Below are positions 47,172 to 58,024 of a DNA stretch of 64,000 bases, piece after piece. Made by a program: the position numbers and the translations under genes. The stretch is from assembly GCA_037367405.1 (NCBI GenBank), contig JAZKJV010006941.1, positions 1,488,001 to 1,552,000 on the forward strand, given 5' to 3'. The notes beneath the pieces are model-generated. The model was given only the letters and a program-made list of their open reading frames with translations, ran no database searches and was not told where the DNA came from. Position 1 is the stretch's first letter, and every line of letters starts with the position of its first letter. This stretch comes from Ottelia alismoides (taxonomy: Eukaryota > Streptophyta > Magnoliopsida > Alismatales > Hydrocharitaceae).

Positions 47172-48184
47172 CTACTCTGATTTTCGCTTGACATCCTCAT
47201 GTAGATGTCTCAAACTAACTGTCCTTGGATCTAAATGTGTCTTTTGAATTGCTTTACTGAGAACCCTATTGAGTAAATATGTTGAAGTCCTTAATGCATA
47301 TCTCCACAATGAAAAAGGTAAAGTACTATTATTTATCATGTTCCTAACCATTTTCATTAATGTACGATTTCGCCTTTCTGCGACACCATTTTGCTGCAGT
47401 GTTTCGGGCATTGTGTATTGTACATAAATACCCTTACTTTTAAGGAATTTTAGAAATGGATCAGGATGTTGACTCATCTCATCATGCTTCCGAAATATTC
47501 ACCACCTCGATCAGATCTCACAACTTTTATTTTCCTATCCAATTATCTTTCCACCTCATTAATAAATATCTCAAGGATATTTACTTCTTGAGTCCTTTCA
47601 TGCAATAGATAAATATATCCATACTGTGAGAAATCATCTATAAAAGTGATAAAATACCTTTCCCCTCCCCATGATGAGACATCAAAAGGACCACAAATAT
47701 CAGTATGTATCAATTCTAGGAGCTGGGTAGCCTTTGTAGCTGGCTTCTTCGATGTGTATTTGGATTGCTTTCCTTTAATGCAATCTATACACAACCCTAG
47801 ATTAGTAAAATCTAATTGAGGTAATATGGCATTCTTAATAAGTCTCAACATTCTTTCATTAGATATATGGCCTAGTCTTTGATGCCATAAAAGAACATAG
47901 CATTCAACAGATGCATTCCTTTTCACACCCACATTGCATTCAACATAAAATAGGGAATTCATAAATTTATTATCAAGATTAAAATGATAAAGATAATTCT
48001 CCAAAGTAGCAGAACCATAAAAGTACTTATTTATAAACATAGGGAATGATCCATCAGAAATCTTGAAAGAAAATCCTAAACTATCCAGTCTGCAAACGGA
48101 AACAAGATTTCTAGCACATTTTTGAACGAAGAGACATTCCAGATCAATTTGACATCCAGTGTCCACGGTCAATCTGTAAGTCAC
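47172..48184 (-). pseudogene. copia integrase domain, split by frameshift
   Basis: N-terminal zinc-binding part: LLWHQRLGHISNERMLRLIK, then LCIDCIKGKQ (H-H-C-C). Catalytic core: LLELIHTDICGPFDVSSWGG (first Asp in HTDICGP) and FITFIDDFSQYGYIYLLH. The frame then breaks at about 47480-47545, which includes the second catalytic Asp region. The last part reads GIYVQYTMPETLQQNGVAER (Glu in VAER) and RNRTLMKMVRNMINN. Nearly complete but not translatable as one chain. Confidence 0.88.
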
Positions 48185-48187
48185 AAT

Positions 48188-48391
48188 TCAATCTATATGT
48201 GCCTTCATCATATTTCCCATGAGCAAAAACTCCTCACTTTCTTTTATGTTCTGGATTGTAAGAAATCCCTGTAATATGTGAGATACGTGAGTAGTTGCAC
48301 CAGAATCTAACCACCAAGTATTATTAGAACATCTATAATATTTGCTTTGAAGCAAACAGAAATATAATGCATACCTTTCTTTTCGAACCAT
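48188..48391 (-). pseudogene. copia protease region
   Basis: Reads NNTWWLDSGATTHVSHILQG: the D-S-G-A retropepsin signature of copia elements is intact. Frame changes on either side separate it from gag and integrase. Confidence 0.85.
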
Positions 48392-49213
48392 TCTTTCCGT
48401 CTAAGACAATCCTTCTTCATATGCCCGGTCTTCTTGCAAAAGTAACATTTGATTTCTTTGGAATTGCTACATTAATCTTTCATGGGAGTTTCTGCTTTGT
48501 TCTTTTTTATTATGTGGCTTTTATTGCTACTAGCCCCTACTGTAGTCTTTTCAGTAGCCATGAGGTTCACCGAGTGTTCTTTTATCTTCTTTAAGCTCCC
48601 TTCTTCTTGAATGAGCATGGCCTTTAATTCCATGAAACTCCACTTATCTTTTAATGTGTTGTAGTTTACCTGGAATTGCCAAAAGTCAATAGGAAGAGAG
48701 TTTATGATAAATTGTACTAAGAAGTAAGAACGTCTCGTTGACATCCATCCCCATGGTTTTCAATTTTGCTGCGAGATTAGACATTTCAATTACATGATCC
48801 ATCATCGAGTAGGATCAGATAAATTTTTTCGTGGTCAACTCGCTTATTAATGTCCCGACAATGGACTTATCAGCTATATCAGATTTGGAGTGCTACTTGA
48901 TTTTCTTCATAAATTCATTGGCATTGTTTGTCCTAGGTATTGACGGTTTGATGTTTTCTGCCATTGAGATTTTCATCAAGCTCAAGCAAAGTCTATTTGA
49001 TCTTTCTCAAGCCTCATAATACAACTTTTCATCATCAGTGTCGTTTTCTGTAATGGCTTGTGGTTTTTTATCTTCAACTAGAGCATGATCTAAATTCATC
49101 ACTCCCAAATGGAAGAGAATATGTTCTGACCAATCTGCATACTTGAGTCTGTTGAACCTGATCATAGAGTTGCCTGATGCAAACAAGTTCATAGCTGCTG
49201 AAACAGTAAACAA
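48392..49213 (-). pseudogene. copia gag with CCHC zinc knuckle
   Basis: The N-terminal piece (49007-49213) contains FNRLKYADWSEHILFHLGVM, typical of copia gag. A middle piece (48472-48744) carries LPIDFWQFQVNYNTLKDKWS. The zinc knuckle CYFCKKTGHMKKDC lies at about 48405-48450 in a different frame. Several frame breaks separate these blocks. Confidence 0.82.
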
Positions 49214-50263
49214 TAATACCTATATTCACAATAATGATTTGAGAAATAAATTAATAATCTATATACAGAAAATACATATTGAAATTTCTTTCAAAATATG
49301 TTAATAATCACCTTTGGGTAGAATATTAACATATCAATAAATGCATAAGTGATGCAATTAGATATACTTTAATAGGTAATTGAATAAATTATATCTAATT
49401 CATGTTTTCCATCTTTGGATGTAAAACTCATGATTCATTACTTAACCTTTTAATGTGCATAATTACGGACAATGATCCATCTTTGGGTGATCTCCTATCC
49501 ATGATTATACTATTCTTATTATCATGATAATATTATGTCATTAAATTTAATTTGCATCAAAACATGATGATCAGAATATGGGTTCAACTCCATTCATGGT
49601 TAGATCATTTTGGTGACTAATCACTAATTCAATACTTTAATTTCATTTGTCAACTAAAATAAGTACTTTAAATAATTATGGGGACTAACCTCAATAACTA
49701 ACATATATGGTTAATTAGAACCAAAATCATTTCGATGATGTCATAAGAATTATACTATGAGATTCAAAAACAACTCATGAATATGCACATTATATGAATG
49801 ATCTAAACAATAACAAGGGTTAAGGGTAAAACTACCATAGACTCGTCATCTCTAATACCTTTCTAATTATAGAAAAGTTAACTTAATAATAACATTAAAA
49901 GTTTCTGAGTCAATTAAGAAATGGATCCATAATTAGACAATTATTTATCTTGCTCTCTTTAATAATTGCAAATAACGTGAGCAAAGATACAAAAACTTTA
50001 TTGGAAAAGACAAACAAAAGCTGTTGTCAGACATGATCGAGTTTAAAGATAACTTTCTGTCAAGATAATCATGACATTTTACTTTTTTTATATATCCATA
50101 CAATAATGTATTCTACTAATATGGATACAATAATAGAAGATACGAATACCATCATGGAATCAAATAAATCAACATATTCTGCGATAAGAAAATTTACGTC
50201 AAAACAATAATGTGATTTTTAACAAAGCCAACTAATTTTTAAACCTGACTCTGATACTTGATT
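49214..50263 (-). other. leader region of the copia element
   Basis: About 1 kb of AT-rich non-coding DNA between the 5' LTR and gag. It includes the decayed primer-binding site next to the LTR (about 50238-50261) and repeated CATCTTTGG-type motifs at about 49313, 49412 and 49479. Confidence 0.65.
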
Positions 50264-50694
50264 TGTAGAATAGGAAATTTAGGCGCAATATAAATGAATC
50301 GATCAAAAATAATGATTCACGAGTTACCTCCTTTCATCGCAAATCAAATAGCAACTTTTGATTGAGATGATGAAGAAACTGACGGTGGTCTTTTCTTCAT
50401 CATTTTCTCCTTCCCTAGACCCAATCGCTAAGACTCTCTCAAATGGTGGAGAGTTTTGATAGTGGCTCTCTGAATCTCTTTATTCGGCGTATTGCATAAT
50501 GAGCGTCACATCTCTTTTATAGGGGTAGAGTTGGAGAGTTCAAAAGGATAACAAACCCTATTGTAACGGACTCTTGATGATCCACTAACCATCAACGTGG
50601 ATCAAGATAATGTGGTTACGTTTTATCCATTGACTTGGTAATTTATCATCTCATAAATATTTTATATGGATCACATACGAGATAAATTCCAACA
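50264..50694 (-). repeat. 5' LTR of the copia element (431 bp)
   Basis: Minus strand start TGTTGGAATTTATCTCGTAT, end ...CCTATTCTACA: TG...CA termini. It has a small internal deletion relative to the left LTR (AAAATCCAAT block near 50640). Confidence 0.85.
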
Positions 50695-51236
50695 TTATAT
50701 AGACATGTAATGACATATCTAACTAAATAAAAAAGATCATTATAATCTTGTCCGCGTGCAAACACTAATCAAATCAAGGAAACTACATGTTTGCATTTAC
50801 TGTACGCCACTGTACAAAAAGAGTACTATGATACATGATAATATTCTACCGTTTGCATTACGATGATACAATTTGTATTTTCATTTATTAGATTAAATTA
50901 CTCTTACTTTTCAAATAAAACGGAATTCAACGTATTGGAATAAATCTCAACTTCTAAGTTTTATCCTGTGGCCGAGCTTAGTGAGGATACAAAATCAGAT
51001 AGAAAAATAGGACATGTAGTTATGTGAAAAAGCTCTGCTTAAATGATACAAAGGTTATCATTCATATTATCTTACTTTCAAGATAATGATGAAATAATTT
51101 CGCTTTTTTTATAAGGATACGAAAATACAAGTGTTCATATCCGTATCATTGTGTAAACACACTCAAATCTCGTATAATTACAGAGAGATGTATATGCTGA
51201 TCTCCATGCAAAGCACATTAAACGCGTAGGCTTCCA
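50695..51236. other. intergenic DNA, nothing recognised
   Basis: AT-rich, with stops in all frames. No repeat or gene assigned. Confidence 0.5.
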
Positions 51237-51548
51237 TCACAATTTGAAGAAGATCATGCGGCTCATTAAGCTATTGTACTCCAGGGAGGAGAACGGGAAG
51301 CACGGCCGCACGCGCAGGCAGCACCGGCCATCGCCGTCCTCTGCCTTCCCGTCATAGCATACCCGGCACCGCCAAGCGGCTCCCGCATCACCCGTCGTGG
51401 ACAGAACCGGCAGCGGTTCATCGGTGAAGGACGCAGCGCTGGAGCCGCACTCGCTTATCTCCATCGTTACGACAGAAGGCGCCGAGGTCGATGACGCGTC
51501 TCCGGTAGCCGGCCGGTTGGAATAGCAGGCTGTTGCCTCCGATGACAT
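51237..51548 (-). CDS. hypothetical small Cys-containing protein or gene fragment
   Basis: ATG-initiated ORF of 103 codons with base composition far richer in GC than its surroundings. The first 60 residues are Ser/Thr/Ala-rich. They are followed by AAWRCRVCYDGKAEDGDGR, a C-x2-C with acidic loop that resembles the start of a RING-CH or similar zinc-binding domain, but the later Cys/His ligands needed are not seen. The last ~20 residues look like read-through into non-coding sequence. This could be exon 1 of a split gene or a truncated copy. I do not assign a function. Confidence 0.3.
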   Translation of the reverse strand: MSSEATACYSNRPATGDASSTSAPSVVTMEISECGSSAASFTDEPLPVLSTTGDAGAAWRCRVCYDGKAEDGDGRCCLRVRPCFPFSSLEYNSLMSRMIFFKL

Positions 51549-52232
51549 TGTAAATTATGCCATTTCTCCTTTGAAGGGACAAGAGGTTTATAACGTGTGT
51601 GCTAATTAATGAGATTATTTGGTTAGTGGTGGACATGTAATGGGATTGATGGGATCCCACTAAGTAGGTTGAATTATATGATCATGATGTGGAATGCATC
51701 CAAAGTAACTGAACCATTTCAAATCTTGGAATTTGCGTTATATGATCATGAATGAATTTTCATCCAAATATAATTGATCTCCTTCAAAGATTATATTGAT
51801 CTAACTTTACAGTATTACTAAAATGTAGGATTTTTATCAGTTGTGTTCGTGTGAGATATTCCAATATCATTTATACCTTTTTTGGGAACATCAATTGTGG
51901 CCCTTACTTCTTGCCATTCTATCACTTATGCCCCTCTGTTAGCCTAACCGTCGATGAGTTAAACTTAACCATGATTTTTTCAAACTATGGTGTTGTTAAG
52001 ATGGGAAAAATTGTCCAGAATTCTTCTTCATCTTCTTCCTCCTCCATTTGTTTCTTCCTTTCTCTTCAAAATTTCTCTCTCTGAATTACACCTTCATACA
52101 TCCATCAAATCGCTAAAATTTTTTACATTTTCACTGATATATCACTCATTGCGGATCAAATGGTGAATTTTATTGATTTTTTCGGTAAATTTTTATGAAT
52201 CAATTAATCAAAATTTATCTTAACTAAACAAA

Positions 52233-52478
52233 GTGGTGTTCCTTTGTTTTGAGAGCACGACGAGCTTCCTAGAGGTCCACATGAGGGAGATAGCGATTAG
52301 GCTGAAGCGAAGTAGCCATAGATTTTTATGGATCGTTCGAGCTCCTTCAGAGAAGGGTGTTGCAAGTAACATGAGAGACGATGGTCTGGAAGATGTTCTG
52401 CATGATGTGTTCTTGGAGATGATGAGGGAGAGGGGCCTCGTGTGGTGGTCGTTCTCCCTAAATGTGTTCGTGATGGTG
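52233..52478 (+). pseudogene. captured UDP-glycosyltransferase fragment inside the MULE
   Basis: The frame reads VVFLCFESTTSFLEVHM, REIAIRLKRSSHRFLWIVR and then RERGLVWWSFS. This matches the well-known UGT segment (VVFLCFGS-x-G-x-F, EIA-x-GLE-x-SGHRFLWVVR, then GRGLVV-x-SWAPQ) upstream of the PSPG box of plant family-1 UGTs, which glycosylate small molecules. The PSPG box itself is not included. Gly is changed to Glu in the FGS motif. Only about 80 codons are present and no start is evident, so it is a gene fragment. Confidence 0.75.
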
Positions 52479-52479
52479 G

Positions 52480-53070
52480 ATGAGCCGGGGGTGAGAGGGA
52501 GGCATGAGGCGGAGGAGGGCGTGGGGGGGAGGGGGGGGGCACGGGTGGAGGACCTCGGGACAGAGGAGGGCGGAGGGAGAGGCTGGAGAGGGTTGGGCTG
52601 GGGAGGAGGGGACGGAAAGAGGGGCGGGGCTGGAGGCGACGAGCTAGGGAGGAGGGGACCGAGAAGGAGGTGCAGGGGTGGGTTGGGGAGGAGGTGGCGG
52701 GACTAGGAGGAGGAGGTGGCTGGTGTATGGCGGATGGGGGAGGGGGAGGAGTGGGGTGACGGAGGAGGTTGGGGATGGAGGAGGGGGAGGAGGAGGATGT
52801 CGGGGACGGAGGTGGGGAGGCACGTGGGCAAAGCAGGGTGCTCGGGGGAGACTGCAGGAGAGCTCAAGGCAGCAGGAGAGCTCAAGGCAGATGATCGGCG
52901 GGGGCAGAGGGGGAAGCGTGGGGGCAAAGGGAGAAGTTGTGGAGGAGGAAGAGAAGGGAGGAAGAAGATGGAGGAGGAGGAGGAGAATGGAGGAAGAGGA
53001 AGAAGATGAGGGGGAGGAAGAGAAGAGAGGAAGAGGAAGAATATGGGAGAGGAGGAGGAAGATGATGCAA
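52480..53070 (+). repeat. G/A-rich low-complexity block
   Basis: About 590 bases made mostly of GGAGG, GGGAGG, GAGGAAGAG and similar runs on the plus strand. ORFs here are open in several frames only because C/T-poor codons lack stops. Many closely spaced G-runs make G-quadruplex formation plausible. Confidence 0.7.
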
Positions 53071-53267
53071 GAGACTTTTCATATCTTTTTTTAATTTAAT
53101 TTCATTTATGTCCTCAAAATTAATGTCTGTTTATGTTAGTTATAGACATTCACTAACCCGAGGGATATAAGTAATAGATTGGCAAAAAATTGAAGACATA
53201 TATTCACAAAAAAGAGGTATAACTGATATTAGAATATCTCATAAGAGCGCATCTGATAAAAATCCTA

Positions 53268-53611
53268 AAATCTAAATTTCCCCATCCGCGTAAATTCAGA
53301 TCCTAAAAACCATGCAGTCTAACAGAGGTTGAAAAAACAAAAGCGCTCGGGAACAAGCACGGGGTGAAACACACGTGTCGCGTTCTCGGGAGACCAAGAC
53401 AAGCAAAGGGCGGATCCAACAGCGAGATGTGTTGACGGGGCACGGGCGCCTTTGGCGGCGATCACAACTCCAACCTCAGGTAGCTTCCCCTGCTCTCCCC
53501 TCCACGTGTTCCCCTCGATCGGACACAACCCACGAAGAGCGTGGATGGAGTAGACAAGAGAAGGAGAAGACAGCAGTAGATCAGGGAGAGGTGAGGAGAG
53601 GGGATCATCTC
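53268..53611 (+). promoter_or_regulatory. probable promoter and 5' leader of the two-membrane-segment gene
   Basis: This 344-base gap separates the MULE end from the chosen start codon. It contains CACACGTGTCG (53370-53380) and CCACGTGTTC (about 53502), both with ACGTG cores used by bZIP/bHLH factors. No TATA box is obvious. The close MULE insertion means the element forms the upstream boundary of this promoter. Confidence 0.4.
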
Positions 53612-56347
53612 ATGGAGAACAACGGAGGAGGAGAGGAGAAGAAAGGGAGGGAGCCAGCGGTGGTGAGGATCAGAACGGGCGACACCGGAGGCCTCGTCGG
53701 ATTCCTCGTGCTCGGCGGCGCTATGGCGGTCGTCGCCATCGTGACGCACGCCATGAAGGCGGCGAGGGCGAGGGCTGCCGTGAAGGAGAGAGCGGACGGG
53801 GAGCCGAAGAGTGTAGTGGAGAGTAACGAGGAGGAGGAGATTGCACCACCACGACCACAACCACAGTCACCGGTTGCCGCTGCTGCGATTTCACGCCTTC
53901 CTCTTCTTCCGGCACCGGAGCAACGCCTCGCACTTCCTCCCCCTCCTCAAGATCTTCCTCCCGAGACGCTCTCGAGCGAGACCTCGCAGAGGTTCGCGTT
54001 CTCTTCAATTTTGACGCATCCGTATTTTGATTCGTATTTGCTACGTACACTTGACATGAGACTGGTGTATGTTCTAATTAGATACACATGCAGAGCTTCA
54101 ACAAGGGCCGCAAAACGCGAAAAAAACGCATTGCTTGACTATTAAACATTCGACCAATCTAAATGCTATGCTAAATTATTTGTTAACTATTGTGCGATGG
54201 GAGTTAAGATTGAGACGGATCCTCTGCTGCAGGGGCGGAACTAGCATATAACTTAACGGGGCCATGGCCCCTCTTTAATTATTATATTTCACTTATATAA
54301 TGTTGTTAAATTTTGATATGGCATCTGCTTAACATTTAAATATACAATTAATACGGTCAAATGTTATTACTAAATGCTCACTATGTTATTGGCAAAGTGT
54401 TGTTCCCTCTATTCAATTTACCAGGGTTCAAATCCCATGCATGCACTTTTTGTCAAAAAAAATTAACTCTACTTGGCCCCCCTAGATTAAATTCTCGGTT
54501 CCGCCCCTGGTCTGTTGTAACAAACACTGGAGTAGAGTCGTGGGCTGCTTGATCTTGATCAAGCAAAGTACGAATTCGTGGGAACCGCTCGATCAAAATC
54601 GAGCGGCCCACGCCTCTATTGCAGCGTCTGCAGCAGACCTTGCAGCAGAGGATCCTCTCTATAAGATTTACTTACACTACAACAAAATGGAGCTGTAGCA
54701 ACTGGTATATAATTGGAGGTTGTTATATCTTATAATGTCAATATTATAATAAAGAATGTTCGTTGCAAAATCATTTTTCATTATAATTTTAAACAAATGT
54801 CGTATTCATTGCTAAAATGCCAGCAATGTTGGGGGTTATTTTGCAGACTTTCCAAAAAAACTAATTGGCATTGCTATTAAAACGATTTAGACAAGTTTTA
54901 ATGAAAAATCAATGGATAATCGTCATTCCATGACATGCTAGCAACATATGTAATAATTGTCTTGAATTTCAAGAATAAAAGGCTATTTTGCAACTAATAA
55001 TATTTATTTTTTAAAAGATAGCATCATAATATATAATAAGGAATATTTGAATTATTCATGAACAGATCAGTTTTGTTAGTTTCCTTATCCCATATTAAGA
55101 GACTTTGTCACGCGATAAGATGGTCAAATTAGTCATTATCCCTCGTTAATGTTTGAAGTTGAATAGGTTTGTACTGATTTCCCACATAGATCTTCTGTGA
55201 GAGGATCGTCTGCTGTAGTATCCCATGTTGTAAACGCAGGGGGATGCCACAGCAAATGGGGGATGGATCCTCTACTGTAAAATCCCTTGTTGTAACACAA
55301 TGGATCCATCTGATAGGAAATGGGCGCCCCTGATAGGGGGTCGGGGATAGTAGGCCTCCTATCAGGGGCATCCATTTCTGATCAGATGGATCCCCTGCGT
55401 TATAGCAGGGGATTTCACAGCAAAGGATCCTCTCGCCAGCATATGACCCGTTCCCCCATCTTCTAATGTTACTTGGATTTTCATTATATATTTTCTTGTA
55501 ATAATTAAGCAAGTTCCTCCTGGCAAATTGTTTCGTTCGTGTAGGCGAGAAGAAAACACCATTCACGCAACTCCAACCATCGAAGTCACGACAGATGAAG
55601 CCCACGGAACATTACCTCAGGTACTCCTTCCGCATCTGCTTGATCTCCCATCTCTATTTTTTTACCTTTCTAAAAATGTTTTTGATTTGTGATTAAAAGT
55701 TAAATAGTATATCTTCTAGAGATAAACACATGTTGTTATAGCAGAGGATCCAATTATTTTCGTACTTCTTTTGCCAACTCCCTCATGTATTAATTACCCA
55801 GGAGGAAGAACGCTCGGATATCATCGTAGAAACACAGCCCAATCACGACTATGATCCATCTCAAGCGCAGCATGCAGAGCTCGAGGAATCACGGGGCAAC
55901 GATCAAGAAGGACAAGAAGAAGAGGAAGAACAGCGACCTGAGGACGAGAGTGAGCTGAACACAGAGAGCAGCGCTGATGAGTTGTCCTCCAATGAGTCGA
56001 ACACCGACCGGTGGCCTGCGGAGGCGTCCGAGTCCTCGACGACGTCCCTCGAGGAGTTGGGGATGAAACTGCAGCACGATCCTAAGCCGTACGAAGGTAA
56101 TGCCAGGATGAAGACACTGAAGGAGGACGGATGGGAGGGCGAGGGATCGATGGCGACGATTAAGGCGAGCGATCGAAGGGCCATCCATGCGGATAATTTG
56201 AAAGGGCTGGTCGGATTCGTGTCAACCTTGGTGGCTGTGGTGGCTGTGATCGTGGTGATGCACACCCAGCAGGAGAGGATTGCGGAAAATCTGCAGCGTT
56301 TGTATCAGTGGATGTTTCGTCAGGACAGCTTCCAGCAGAAGATCTGA
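53612..56347 (+). CDS. uncharacterised acidic protein with two membrane segments (three exons)
   Basis: Proposed exons 53612-53991, 55545-55620 and 55802-56347, with GT..AG introns (donors GTTCGC and GTACTC; acceptors GTAG and CCAG). The phases join cleanly to 333 codons. Residues 26-45 (GGLVGFLVLGGAMAVVAIVT) and 286-305 (KGLVGFVSTLVAVVAVIVVM) are similar hydrophobic segments. Between them lie a Pro-rich part (about 78-120) and a strongly Glu/Asp/Ser-rich part (about 153-215). The C-terminal tail is amphipathic (ENLQRLYQWMFRQ). I do not recognise the family. The reading frame is also open upstream to 53375, so the start could be earlier; the ATG at 53612 was chosen because upstream looks like 5' leader. 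Splice sites are predicted by eye only. Confidence 0.6.
54216..54652. mobile_element. MITE of the GATCCTCTGCTG family in intron 1, itself interrupted
   Basis: Left end GGATCCTCTGCTGCA and right end TGCAGCAGAGGATCC are inverted copies. The inside includes two smaller palindromes: GCTTGATCTTGATCAAGC and a CCGCTCGATC...GATCGAGCGG stem. A 278-bp hAT MITE (54232-54509) sits near its left end. Related copies or fragments are at 55197 and 56925. Confidence 0.6.
54232..54509. mobile_element. hAT (Tip100-like) MITE in intron 1 (278 bp)
   Basis: Terminal inverted repeats CAGGGGCGGAACTAG and, opposite strand, CAGGGGCGGAACCGAG, each followed by a GGGGCCA/GGGGGGCCA block. The flanking octamers CTCTGCTG and GTCTGTTG agree at six of eight bases. 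No ORF. Inserted within the GATCCTCTGCTG-family MITE. Confidence 0.75.
55197..55436. mobile_element. foldback MITE in intron 1
   Basis: Two arms of about 85 bases (55262-55345 and 55350-55434) are near-perfect inverted copies sharing GGATCCTNTNCTGT, AAATCCC, CAATGGATCCATCTGAT and the GCCCCTGATAGG block. A partial repeat of the left arm precedes it from 55197 (GAGAGGATCGTCTGCTGTAG). It would form a long hairpin in the pre-mRNA of the host gene. Confidence 0.75.
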
Positions 56348-57562
56348 ATTATGATAAAGAACGGTAATAAGTATGTGAATACCTAATTACAATATTTGCT
56401 CATATATAGAGTGTTTCTTTTACTGTTCTTTCTCGGATGTAGTGTTTTTTTGATGATTTTTTTGGGAGAAATCTATCTCGTGCATGATGTAGAAATATAA
56501 GAGCAATAACTAGAAATTTGCAGAACAGTTCCAGATGAAATTTGCCGTAGTGGCGATGAAAGTTGCAATCACGTTTGGAGTTTTAAGGATTAATCAAATT
56601 GTTGGCTCGTGTGATCTTGAACATTGAACATATTCGACAGAACCAATATTTGAAGATTGAGAAGAAGAGCCAAAACGAGTCAGCCTTGACAAATACCACG
56701 AGAGGACGACTTCGTCATATCGAATTCGGTCCATCGAGTAGGTATACTGATCGGATGTCGAATATTCGTCAAATACACTTACATGAAGAAGGTATGATGT
56801 TTACCAAGCTGCCGTGAAGATCGGATTGAAGGGTTAGGACCTAGGGAAAGAGCTTGTACCACGGATTTTAAGTAGTCACAAATCCGATTCGGGTTCGTAT
56901 TTGGGGAGTAGTTCATCTGTGGTACTGTAGATTCTGCTGTAAAATGGTGAAACATCGGAGCCGCTCGATCTTGATCGAATTCCCTGTTTTTGTGGGTCCA
57001 TACCGTGGAAATTCGTGTGAACCGCTCGATCAAGATCGAGCGGCTCGGATTGATTGCAGCAGATACAGTACTGCAAAGGATCCACTCTATCGTATTTGAT
57101 TACTCATTACTCGCTACAACAAAAAGTTGGTGTATAGCAACAGATAATTTTAATATTTGTTGCAATAGTTCATGTAGTTAAATATATAAAAAAGAATATT
57201 GTTAATTGTTTTTTTAAAATTCTTAAGGAATAATCATATTCATATTGTTATATACTTTTTCTTTTAATCATTGTTAAAATTAGCATATTAATATAAAATA
57301 TGATTTGGCAACAATGTAATATTCGTCGTTTACAAGAACTGCAGTTATAAATGGACAATGAAGATATAATTCTTTCCGATAACATATATGTGATGGTTAT
57401 TTATAATAATAACTTTTCTTTTAGAAAATAGTATGAAAGCAAAAATTTTGGACGAAAGTTCGCTCCCAGTTGGCACCTAAGGTGCCGTTTTGGTTTTCCT
57501 CCTTGGCTGATATATACCTAAATTCTAAATCTTTAGTTTTCATATGTATATATATATATATA
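56348..57562. other. downstream region of the gene, with a MITE fragment
   Basis: Presumed 3' UTR and terminator sequence follow the stop at 56347 but no poly(A) signal is certain. From about 56925 to 57085 there is a fragment of the GATCCTCTGCTG family, with GAGCCGCTCGATCTTGATCGA and its inverted partner ACCGCTCGATCAAGATCGAG. The rest is AT-rich. Confidence 0.5.
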
Positions 57563-57950
57563 GGGTAAAATGGGGCTGCCCCCAAGGGGTAGCTAACTTA
57601 GCTACCCCCGCCCCATTTTCTCCATGTTTTTAATTTTTTTTTGAAAATTTCTTCCATGAATATTCATCACTATATCCCTATATTGTGCCATTAAAATTTC
57701 ATGTGAAACAGAGACTCCTACGGCCTCCATCCAGACAGTCATTTTTTTAACGGTAACAGGATTTTTTAAATCGACCCCATTTGGATGGAGGTCGTAGGAG
57801 TCTTTATTTCGCATGAAATTTGAATGACATAATATATGGATTTAATAATGAATTTACACGGTTTTAGATTTCAAAAAAAATAAAAAAAATATGTGAAAAA
57901 GGGGCGGGGGGAGCTAAGTTAGCTCCCCCTAGGGGGCATACACATTTTAC

Positions 57951-57952
<2 letters not shown>
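57563..57952 (+). mobile_element. foldback MITE, copy 2 (390 bp)
   Basis: Very similar to copy 1 at 23546 along its entire length (GGGTAAAATGGGGCTGCCCC start, same central stem, GGGTAAAATG-type end). Flanked by (TA)n on both sides. Confidence 0.88.

Positions 57953-58022
<70 letters not shown>
57953..58022. repeat. (TA)n microsatellite between two MITEs
   Basis: About 34 uninterrupted TA/AT units link copy 2 and the inverted copy 3. Confidence 0.92.

Positions 58023-58024
<2 letters not shown>

Larger units (their letters stand above)
44375..50694 (-). mobile_element. Ty1/copia retrotransposon, decayed
   Basis: Minus-strand element with order LTR, gag, protease, integrase, reverse transcriptase, RNase H, LTR, the copia arrangement (integrase before reverse transcriptase). 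The right (5') LTR is 50264-50694, followed inward by TATCAGAGTCAGG, a decayed initiator-Met primer-binding site. The left (3') LTR is 44375-44768, preceded by the polypurine tract ACCAAGTGGGAGAA (complement at 44769-44783). The left LTR lacks about 48 bases at its outer end and no matching target duplication is seen, so that end was lost or rearranged. The LTRs differ at many positions and the coding frames are broken, so it is much older than the element at 39633. Confidence 0.9.
51826..53267. mobile_element. Mutator-like element with long terminal inverted repeats, Pack-MULE type
   Basis: The left end TAGGATTTTTATCAG and right end CTGATAAAAATCCTA start imperfect terminal inverted repeats of about 150 bases (51826-51985 and 53110-53267). 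Shared blocks include GAGATATTCNAATATCANTTATACCT and the CTATNACTTATNCCNCTNNGTTAG stretch. Long inverted repeats without transposase and with a captured gene fragment are typical of Pack-MULEs. A clear 9-bp duplication is not visible. The interior is a strongly strand-asymmetric G/A-rich block (52480-53070). A diverged relative of the end lies at 30500. Confidence 0.7.

Noticed and set aside
52297..52927. Pro/Ser-rich minus-strand ORFs in the MULE
   Set aside because: Produced by the purine-rich strand; no evidence of coding.
23935..58022. (TA)n tracts as CRISPR or satellite arrays
   Set aside because: Simple dinucleotide microsatellites next to MITEs; no spacer-repeat structure.
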